A stretch of 12,938 bases of DNA from Bacillota bacterium (lineage in GTDB: Bacteria; Bacillota; Clostridia; Christensenellales; Borkfalkiaceae): NCBI GenBank assembly GCA_003343765.1, contig QAKO01000078.1, positions 1 through 12,938 of the forward strand, given 5' to 3'. Under the pieces are notes generated by a model that saw only the letters and a program-made list of their open reading frames with translations, searched no databases and was not told the origin of the DNA. Shown here piece after piece: positions 7,073 through 12,938 of this stretch (position 1 is the first letter of the stretch; every line of letters begins with the position of its first letter). The translations under genes and the position numbers were made by a program.

Positions 7073-8809
7073 TCATATCGCCGCCATTTGTTTTATTCTG
7101 TTAAAATTCGGTATAAGGACGGCCTCGCAATTTTCAAAATAATTATACCTCGTTGCTATATCGGTTATAAAGGACGCATACTGAATACGCCTTTCGGCAT
7201 AAAGAGAATCTGCGTAATCCAATAACAGCATATACATTACGGGTGCCCCTTCTTCCTTGAATCTCTCATACTCTTCCGGTGTGGCGGACGAAAGCGCATC
7301 GTTGTAAAGTTCCAGTGCCTTTTCAAGAACATCCTTCGGCCAATATTTAGCCGCACTCATCAGATCAAAATCGTCATACGTCACATAAAGCATGGGCCTT
7401 CCTTGTTTTTTACTGATTTCAAGACAATGCTCCCGCAAAAAATCAAAATAACGCCGAACCTTAACGTGAATCGACCCGTAATACCCCTCCATGAACCTGT
7501 TGATCAGTTCCTGCGGGTCAAGATTTACATTCCACATCATTCTGGAATAAACATAAACCCGAAGTTTGTTAAAATTCGGTATATATTTTCCGTACGAACC
7601 TTCCTCAAAAAGGTAATGCACTCCCATTTTCACATAGGCGCGGTAGTTTTCCGAAATAACGTCCCAATCGTCAAACGGAATAAACCAATCCGTATTATCC
7701 ACATGATAAGACCAGAAAAAAATTTTACTCGTTATGGCTCTCCAACCCAATAGAATATCGCGCGTGGCCTTTCCGTCGGCATTGTAAAAAGTCTTTCCGA
7801 AAGACGTATGATTTTTCTCGTCGAAATACGAAAAATCCGACTGCGCATTCAAAGGCGCGAGCATGACGGCAAAATTTTCTTCGATCTCTCCGCGATACAA
7901 AGATTCAAAGCCGTCTCCGACCTTTTTGACCGGAGGATTCAGAGTTCGCTGGTACGCAAACATTATAAAAATCACTTTTCTCTCCGGAGCGTCCTTTTTA
8001 AGACGAGCGTTGATCTCCCGTATGACATCGTTCGTAAATCGAATGACCATGGACGAAAAAGACCCGTTCAGATCTTTTATGGCTTTTGTACATTCGGGAC
8101 AGCTGCAATATGTGGTGCTGTCTTCCTGCCCGATCATATAGTACTTCATTTTCGGGCTGTCAAGGACGATACGATAAAGATTTTCCGTAAATTCGCGGCG
8201 CATTTCCTCATTGGAAAGGCAAAGATTTTTTCCGTCATCCCCTGCGGAATACCAGTCGGGATGACTGTCTTTATACTTGGCAGGAGGCAGAATTTTAAAA
8301 TAACTGTGGCTGCATATGCCCCAATCTTCCGCCATGCCCATGAGCCCCATACGGAGCGCATTCGGCAAAAGCCTCTCGCCGGCTATGTAATCGTACACAG
8401 GCGCAATGCCCAGACTTCTTGCAGGAATATCCGGTTTTACCGCTATATTCAGCTGTCTGAATGGCAAATCGCCCTTTTTTATCGAATAATATTCCGGAGT
8501 AAAGAATTCCAGACCGAACAGAGCATTGCAAAGCGCATATACGCCGTAAACCACACCCCTTTCACTGTTCCCTCTCACTACGATATTCTCTCCGACGGTA
8601 GTGACCTCAAAACCGTCATCGTATTTGTTTTCCGCAATAAGTTCTATAACGGGATTTTCCGGTCTCTCCACAACGATTTCCGCTTCGAACCCCGTCGCTT
8701 CCAAAAGAAATTTTTTTAGTTCCAGACTCGCATATCTGACTTTTTCACAGGCATGCGAGGAAATCAAAACAGAATAATCGCTTATGCCTTTTTTCGCTAT
8801 ATAACGCAT
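7073..8809 (-). CDS. Cytoplasmic DUF4838 / GH163-like glycoside hydrolase
   Basis: A 578-residue protein of the DUF4838 family, which includes the GH163 endo-beta-N-acetylglucosaminidases acting on N-glycans. Residues ~13-110 form the alpha/beta domain often found before GH20 and alpha-glucuronidase barrels (RGNSERGVVYGVYALCNALF). The barrel starts near 115 and holds YYMIGQED followed by CSCPEC (numbered from an upstream GTG: E231, D232, C237, C239, C242), then WSYHVDNTDW and FEEGSYG around 368-409. A helical region follows from ~430. The ATG at 8809 is preferred to the GTG at 8815 because the GTG forms part of the ribosome site GAGGAG, leaving 5 bases to the ATG. No signal peptide is present, unlike many exported relatives, which points to processing of imported oligosaccharides. 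It follows the lipoprotein gene after a 122-nt gap containing a strong hairpin. GH163 activity is inferred, not shown. Confidence 0.88.
   Translation of the reverse strand: MRYIAKKGISDYSVLISSHACEKVRYASLELKKFLLEATGFEAEIVVERPENPVIELIAENKYDDGFEVTTVGENIVVRGNSERGVVYGVYALCNALFGLEFFTPEYYSIKKGDLPFRQLNIAVKPDIPARSLGIAPVYDYIAGERLLPNALRMGLMGMAEDWGICSHSYFKILPPAKYKDSHPDWYSAGDDGKNLCLSNEEMRREFTENLYRIVLDSPKMKYYMIGQEDSTTYCSCPECTKAIKDLNGSFSSMVIRFTNDVIREINARLKKDAPERKVIFIMFAYQRTLNPPVKKVGDGFESLYRGEIEENFAVMLAPLNAQSDFSYFDEKNHTSFGKTFYNADGKATRDILLGWRAITSKIFFWSYHVDNTDWFIPFDDWDVISENYRAYVKMGVHYLFEEGSYGKYIPNFNKLRVYVYSRMMWNVNLDPQELINRFMEGYYGSIHVKVRRYFDFLREHCLEISKKQGRPMLYVTYDDFDLMSAAKYWPKDVLEKALELYNDALSSATPEEYERFKEEGAPVMYMLLLDYADSLYAERRIQYASFITDIATRYNYFENCEAVLIPNFNRIKQMAAI
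8090..8125 (-). other. Acidic pair plus C-x-C-x-x-C motif in the DUF4838 barrel
   Basis: Encodes the E-D pair followed after four residues by CSCPEC. The same arrangement occurs in the truncated DUF4838 protein (12566-12616) and, in looser form, in the TIM-barrel protein (3623-3679). The acidic residue five positions before the first Cys is shared by all three, making it a candidate active-site or structural signature. Confidence 0.6.
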
Positions 8810-8814
8810 ATACA

Positions 8815-8820
8815 CTCCTC
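8815..8820 (-). promoter_or_regulatory. Ribosome binding site deciding the DUF4838 start
   Basis: The minus strand reads GAGGAG, with 5 bases to the ATG at 8809-8807. The possible GTG start at 8815 is embedded in this site and so cannot be used with it. This supports the shorter, 578-residue product. Confidence 0.65.
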
Positions 8821-8836
8821 ATCACTGATCGCTTCC

Positions 8837-8865
8837 AAAATAGTATTCCGGCATAGTTTATTCAA
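8837..8865 (-). promoter_or_regulatory. Weak candidate sigma-A-type promoter
   Basis: On the minus strand TTGAAT (8865-8860) and TATTTT (8842-8837) are separated by 17 bases. Each matches its consensus at four of six positions. It lies just after a strong hairpin and about 28 nt before the DUF4838 start codon, so it could restart transcription for the downstream genes. AT-rich spacers often yield such matches by chance. Confidence 0.25.
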
Positions 8866-8867
8866 TA

Positions 8868-8890
8868 GGAGGGAAAATTACTTTCCCTCC
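8868..8890 (-). terminator. Strong 9-bp hairpin between lipoprotein and DUF4838 genes
   Basis: GGAGGGAAA and TTTCCCTCC form a perfect 9-bp stem around a 5-base loop, 41 nt after the lipoprotein stop. On the transcribed strand it is followed by TATTGAATAA, without a clear T-run. It may be an imperfect terminator that lowers downstream expression, or a 3'-end stabiliser that keeps lipoprotein mRNA abundant. The stem is directly visible; the role is inferred. Confidence 0.5.
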
Positions 8891-8931
8891 CATCGTTTAT
8901 CGTATAATTTCTCTGTTACCCGAAGATTCAA

Positions 8932-11523
8932 TTAAGCGGCAACAGCATTGAATATACTGTTATAAGCAGATTCTGTAAAAGTATAAATATTCCCGAAATA
9001 AACCGAAGAATCTGTTATCCAATCGCCTGCCGTAAATACAAATTTATTGTCTTCGCGTATCTCAACTTTTCCTACTGCTTTATACCATACGCCCGCTTCC
9101 AGGTCTCCTTCGACAAGATTATTGTCTGCATCGTAAACGGAGAGCGTGACCAGTTCACCGTTAAGATAAGACGTTATTCCTCCGGGATTTCCGTCCCAGA
9201 CAAATTCAATGGCAAAATAATTTCCCTGAACAAGAGAAGGACAATTATCGTTGACCGTGTAGAGCTTGCGTGCGTCACAGGACGTTCCGCCCGACGGCAA
9301 GTGATACCGCCATGCCGTTCTCCCCTCATAAACGGACATCGAAACAGTCGCTTCGGTCGTGTTATTATAGAAAGAAAGGCTGTTTATTGCATATTTGTCG
9401 ACCCCTTCCGGCAAAGAATTGAGCGAATAGTAAACCATAAGCGTAAACTCGTCGCCGACCGTGACCATCGCGCTCTGCACATCCCGGCTCGAATCTGCGT
9501 CGTAAGTATATCCCTCGATCGTGAGCGGTGCCGCCGTTACCCGTGTACCATATTCGGCGGTTTGCGTTTCGGTTTGATAAAGCGTGTAATTTCCGCTGCC
9601 CGATTCGATATAATGTTTGACCGTAACGGTCGCAGACCCTTCATAAAGCGCGGTAAGCGTAACAGGCCCGTACACTTTATCTTTGTCGAAGTCCCATTTT
9701 CTTTCTCCGTCATACCAGCCGAGCAAAGTATATTCGCCCGTATCGAGCGACGGCTCCGTCACTTTCTGATTGTAGGCCACATATTGATCGGGTATCGTTT
9801 TCCCGTCTATCAGCGTTTCGAACGTTACTGCATTTCCCTCTTTATCGTTCATGATTTCATTGTATTTATTGGATGCGATAATTTTGAAATCTGCAAGATA
9901 CATCGTCAGCTCGTCTCCGGGAGTATTGACGGAATCATCCCTGTTGCAGAACGACAAGACAAGTTCCATATAATCGTAGACATCTTTATTGCTTTCCATA
10001 TCCACCATAATGGTGTTCCATTCACCAAATTTGAAAGTGGTTTCCTGCATATTTTCGTCTACGACCTTCCAGTCGCCGTCAAACTTCATCGTGGAGGTGT
10101 TAAGATAATTCGAGATATCTTCGCTTGCCAAAGTCGTGCTGTTTCTGGGATAAGAATATCCGCCGGGCAGATTGCCCTCTTCCGCGTACAGCGAGAACAA
10201 ATAACAGCCGCCATACCCCATAGTATAATAATCTTTCAGACGCATGTACCCTACACGGCCATTCCATATATCGCCGCCGGCGACATACTGCACGCTGAGT
10301 TTTGCAACGTTCGTCTTTCCCTCAAAATCTACTACGGAAACAGTCCCGACGCCGTCTTTAAACTGATCGCTGTACGATTGCAAAGCATAGCAGGAGCTCG
10401 TGACGTTTACGTCCGCTTCATAAATAAAATCCGAGGTGTAAACGACGATCTCGTTGTTTCCGATCGCAAGCGAAGATTTCGGGATCTCCGTGCCGTTATT
10501 TTCCGAAATAATCTGTCCGTCCGCGTTATAGATCGCCTCGATCTTGTCTTCTTCGATCAAAGACTGGCTCGGGAAAATAATATAAGTAACATCCCCCTCA
10601 TTTTCGTATCCGTAATCCCAGGAAAGATCGACTGCAGCCGGATAGCTCTCCGTTATGGTTTCCCTTCCTACATTTACGGTTACCTCGCTTACAACTTCCC
10701 CTTCCGTTTTGAAATTGTATTTTGCTTTGATCTTGACGACACCCGCTTTCACGGCCGTTATGACGCCGTCCGAAACAGTCGCGATGGTCGGATCCTCCGA
10801 CTCCCACACCACACCGTCGGCCGAACATTCTGCACCGTTTTCTTTGAGAGTCGTCACGGTCACGGTATCGGAAGTCAGGTTTGTGCTGCCGGCGGCTTTT
10901 TTAACCACCAGATCGACAACGTTTTTGTCGAGTTCGATGATGACGTCATTGATTATTCTGACGGGTACGGCAACGCTGTCCGAATAGCCGTTGTAGGAAT
11001 AAGAAATGCTTATCGACGCCGCACCTGCCTTCACCGCTGTGATCACGCCGCTATCGGAAACCGTCGCGATCGCACTGTCCGACGACGCAAAAGCAAATTC
11101 GTAACTTACTTCCGTTCCCCCCGCCATCAGCTTGGGTTCCAACGTATACGTCGCACCGACTTTGAGCGTACGTTCAGAATCGTCGATATCGATTACCGGC
11201 ACTATGCTCGATCTTATCACCTGAACGGCACAAGTCGCTTCGCCGCCGTCCGAAGCGACCTTTATGTTGGCACTTCCCAGGGCTACGCCCGTAACGACTC
11301 CGTTATTGTCTACTGTTGCGACTTCGGTATTATCGCTTGACCAGGTGTACGCCGTTCCCCCTTCCGCCGTAAGCGTGATCGTCTTGCCTATTTCGACTTC
11401 CGCTGAAACGGGCTGAACCGTAATTGTGACCTTCGGCTTATCGCACGCCGCCGTAAATATCGCAATACTCACGACCAATAGCACCGACAGCGCAACGAGC
11501 CATAAACTCTTTACCTTCCTCAT
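8932..11523 (-). CDS. Surface lipoprotein with Ig-like repeats, InlB/MucBP-like region and beta-sandwich domains
   Basis: An 863-residue predicted lipoprotein. Residues 1-26 are a basic-hydrophobic signal peptide ending in FTAAC with lipid-acceptor C27 (the residue at -3 is Thr, a slightly atypical lipobox). Three Big_2-like Ig domains follow at about 31-103, 107-190 and 193-286, each ending in the typical ATV-x(3-5)-GV-x-T-x-V pattern. Residues ~300-555 look like a beta-sandwich ligand-binding region, ending DELTMYLADFKI. An InlB-type repeat (LLGWYDGERKWDFDKDKVYG, 600-619) and a MucBP-like module (VTVKHYIESG onward, ~633-702) come next. A C-terminal beta domain (~705-863) ends SSVYFGNIYTF. 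The two beta regions end alike, hinting at duplication. It probably holds glycan at the cell surface or spaces a binding domain away from it. The ATG has AGGAGG 4 bases upstream. No catalytic motif is recognised, and the ligand is unknown. Confidence 0.9.
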   Translation of the reverse strand: MRKVKSLWLVALSVLLVVSIAIFTAACDKPKVTITVQPVSAEVEIGKTITLTAEGGTAYTWSSDNTEVATVDNNGVVTGVALGSANIKVASDGGEATCAVQVIRSSIVPVIDIDDSERTLKVGATYTLEPKLMAGGTEVSYEFAFASSDSAIATVSDSGVITAVKAGAASISISYSYNGYSDSVAVPVRIINDVIIELDKNVVDLVVKKAAGSTNLTSDTVTVTTLKENGAECSADGVVWESEDPTIATVSDGVITAVKAGVVKIKAKYNFKTEGEVVSEVTVNVGRETITESYPAAVDLSWDYGYENEGDVTYIIFPSQSLIEEDKIEAIYNADGQIISENNGTEIPKSSLAIGNNEIVVYTSDFIYEADVNVTSSCYALQSYSDQFKDGVGTVSVVDFEGKTNVAKLSVQYVAGGDIWNGRVGYMRLKDYYTMGYGGCYLFSLYAEEGNLPGGYSYPRNSTTLASEDISNYLNTSTMKFDGDWKVVDENMQETTFKFGEWNTIMVDMESNKDVYDYMELVLSFCNRDDSVNTPGDELTMYLADFKIIASNKYNEIMNDKEGNAVTFETLIDGKTIPDQYVAYNQKVTEPSLDTGEYTLLGWYDGERKWDFDKDKVYGPVTLTALYEGSATVTVKHYIESGSGNYTLYQTETQTAEYGTRVTAAPLTIEGYTYDADSSRDVQSAMVTVGDEFTLMVYYSLNSLPEGVDKYAINSLSFYNNTTEATVSMSVYEGRTAWRYHLPSGGTSCDARKLYTVNDNCPSLVQGNYFAIEFVWDGNPGGITSYLNGELVTLSVYDADNNLVEGDLEAGVWYKAVGKVEIREDNKFVFTAGDWITDSSVYFGNIYTFTESAYNSIFNAVAA
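9418..9831 (-). other. InlB-repeat and MucBP-like region within the lipoprotein
   Basis: Encodes residues ~565-702. The pattern xLLGWYxxxxxWDF followed by a beta strand ending TALY is typical of InlB/Listeria-Bacteroides repeats. VTVKHYIE...YQTETQTAEYGT resembles MucBP modules. Such modules are common in surface proteins of gut Bacillota and are usually structural or adhesive. Confidence 0.65.
10666..11433 (-). repeat. Three tandem Big_2-like Ig domains within the lipoprotein
   Basis: Covers residues 31-286. The second and third copies are closest: ATVSDSGVITAVKAG and ATVSDGVITAVKAG differ by a single residue deletion, and the underlying DNA is also visibly similar. This indicates duplication of an Ig domain inside the gene, probably as a stalk between membrane and binding domain. 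Confidence 0.75.
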
Positions 11524-11527
11524 TTTT

Positions 11528-11533
11528 CCTCCT
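11528..11533 (-). promoter_or_regulatory. Consensus ribosome site of the lipoprotein gene
   Basis: AGGAGG four bases before the ATG at 11523, the strongest site in the window with a rather short spacing. It suggests high translation of the lipoprotein. The 49-nt gap before it shows no terminator, so the lipoprotein is probably cotranscribed with the upstream DUF4838 gene. Confidence 0.65.
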
Positions 11534-11572
11534 TTTTATTGATTTATCAAGAAAATTTATTTCTTCTCTTTG

Positions 11573-12938
11573 TTACATTCCCCATGCCGAATAAACATCT
11601 TCCTGCAGCGTATTGTATTCCCTCGAAAGCGTAAAGCCATAATAATCGGCATCCTTTTTAAAATCTATTCTCATTTGTTCGAGCTCTGATGCTTCATATT
11701 TCGCCGCATGCAACTGGATCAGCTGAAAACGAACCGCAAGACTTTCCTTGCATATACGCCCGTAAAGCTTCTCATATGTCTGCGGATCCCGCTCTTTCAT
11801 CGGCGCTATCGCCTCGTATGCCTCGTCAATATATTTCATCCACTTCTCAAGTACTTGCTTCGGGAAATTTTCCGCCGTATAAATGTATGAATTCTGCCGC
11901 CCCGGAAGCGTCTCGTTGGTCGCTTTAAGGTACTCCATCCAGGTGCGGAAATCATTGAAGTATTTCCGCATAGGATCTTCTGCATCCTTGAAGTAATTCA
12001 GGAAGAAATTATCCAAAAGTTCTGCATAGTCTGCATCCACATCCCACGAAAGTTTCGCGTTCAGATAGGACTTAAGATAATCAAAGCCCGTAAGAGCGGA
12101 GGTATTATATCTGCCGTTATCAAACAGATACCTGACATTAAAATCTCTCGCCATTTTATAGTTCACAGACATAATGTTGAATGTATCAAACCATGCCATG
12201 TAATTTATAAACGACGCATTGTACGTCCAAAGATACAAATTATCGCTTATCACGCTCCATTTTTTAAACGTTTCAAGATACGTGGTGTTCTTTTCGTGGT
12301 AGAAATCGTGCAGATAATCGGCATAAAACGGCGCATAAAACAATCCGACGTTATCTTCGAGGATCACCGTGTCGTCTATCGGCACATATTGTCCGTTTTC
12401 AATTTTTACGGGCGCGGTTTCCGCATCCTGGTATGCAAATATGACGATATCCACCTCATGCCCGGGATACGTTTCGTTCAACCAGGTTTTGAACTCCCTC
12501 GCAACCGGATTGATAAAATGAATGATCGCGGCTGCGTTTGTCCCGTATTTTTGTTTTTCGGCGTTGCAGGCATCGCACGTACACATAGGTGCCTCGTCTT
12601 CCTGCGTGAAACTGATCGCCCCGCGATAGTCGTTTACACCGAAATATTTGTTGACAAGTTCTTTCAAACGTTCAAGAACCGTCTTTTGCATCAGCGCAAG
12701 TTCGTCGGCATTTCCGCGGGCGGTATAACAGAGCTGTTCCCCGTCCTTACTATACCAAAGATCACGTTTCGTGCTTTCATATTTGCTTTTCGGGAAAAAC
12801 TCATCAAACGAATTGTGAACCCAGTTTCCGTTTTCCGTCATCCAGATGTTTCCGTTCATACGCATTCTGCTCTGAGAAAGTGCGCTTGAAAAATCACCGT
12901 TGCTCGGACTGCGGTACAATATATCGGGCGAATCGCTT
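11573..12938 (-). CDS. DUF4838 / GH163-like protein, N-terminus cut by the right edge
   Basis: The frame is open to the edge: six codons (SDSPDI) precede a TTG at 12919, so that TTG is not the true start and the N-terminal domain lies outside. The visible part covers most of the barrel. Numbered from the TTG, AISFTQEDEAPMCTCDAC (101-118) carries E107, D108, C113, C115 and C118, matching the second DUF4838 protein. IVIFAYQDAETAPV (158-171) and WTYNASFINY (231-240) are further family landmarks. YLFDNGRYN (264-272) stands where the second protein has YLFEEGSYG. A helical C-terminal part ends at residue 448. Whether it carries a signal peptide cannot be seen. It lies 49 nt upstream of the lipoprotein gene and probably heads the visible part of the operon. 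Family membership is secure; substrate and catalytic competence are uncertain. Confidence 0.88.
   Translation of the reverse strand, partial: SDSPDILYRSPSNGDFSSALSQSRMRMNGNIWMTENGNWVHNSFDEFFPKSKYESTKRDLWYSKDGEQLCYTARGNADELALMQKTVLERLKELVNKYFGVNDYRGAISFTQEDEAPMCTCDACNAEKQKYGTNAAAIIHFINPVAREFKTWLNETYPGHEVDIVIFAYQDAETAPVKIENGQYVPIDDTVILEDNVGLFYAPFYADYLHDFYHEKNTTYLETFKKWSVISDNLYLWTYNASFINYMAWFDTFNIMSVNYKMARDFNVRYLFDNGRYNTSALTGFDYLKSYLNAKLSWDVDADYAELLDNFFLNYFKDAEDPMRKYFNDFRTWMEYLKATNETLPGRQNSYIYTAENFPKQVLEKWMKYIDEAYEAIAPMKERDPQTYEKLYGRICKESLAVRFQLIQLHAAKYEASELEQMRIDFKKDADYYGFTLSREYNTLQEDVYSAWGM

Noticed and set aside
9301..11340. 679-codon open frame on the plus strand, opposite the lipoprotein gene
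   Set aside because: It lies wholly antisense to a gene with a signal peptide, a lipobox, Ig repeats and a strong ribosome site. Its translation is rich in Arg, Ile and Phe, with no domain pattern. Long antisense frames arise from codon bias.
1..12938. CRISPR arrays, tRNA or rRNA genes, insertion sequences
   Set aside because: No regularly spaced repeats, no cloverleaf-forming segments, no transposase frames and no flanking terminal repeats were seen on reading through the window.

Overview
All genes in this window lie on the minus strand, so transcription runs from the right edge to the left edge. The window holds seven or eight genes of a carbohydrate-degradation locus. Gaps between neighbours run from 2 to about 145 nt, and no divergent promoter or regulator gene is visible. 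Strong AGGAGG-type ribosome sites, GTG starts, a Gram-positive-style lipoprotein with Big_2-like Ig repeats and an InlB/MucBP-like region, and moderate GC suggest a Bacillota (Clostridia) gut or host-associated bacterium. The lipoprotein style recalls Christensenellales-like clostridia. This taxonomic call is inference from style, not from a marker gene.

In order of transcription: (1) the C-terminal part of a DUF4838 (GH163-like) protein, cut by the right edge; (2) an 863-residue surface lipoprotein with three Ig-like repeats, a beta-sandwich-like region, an InlB/MucBP-like region and a second beta-rich domain; (3) a second DUF4838 protein, complete and without a signal peptide; (4) an M24 (creatinase/prolidase fold) protein whose metal-binding residues are largely replaced; (5) a 122-residue protein of the Anabaena sensory rhodopsin transducer (ASRT) superfamily; (6) a creatininase-family amidohydrolase; (7) a roughly 714-residue protein with HTH-like segments followed by a predicted TIM-barrel glycosidase-like core; (8) a GH36 alpha-galactosidase; and probably (9) the first 15 codons of a further gene running off the left edge.

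The likely logic is capture of a glycan at the surface (lipoprotein, perhaps the truncated DUF4838 protein) and cytoplasmic breakdown by the second DUF4838 enzyme, the TIM-barrel protein and the alpha-galactosidase. The most unusual part is the tight M24 / ASRT / creatininase-like block inside this set. ASRT-type proteins have been proposed from gene context to bind sugars. Here one sits 2 nt behind an apparently metal-free M24 protein and 41 nt ahead of a creatininase-like metalloenzyme, which suggests a small-molecule or modified-sugar processing module whose substrate cannot be told from sequence alone.
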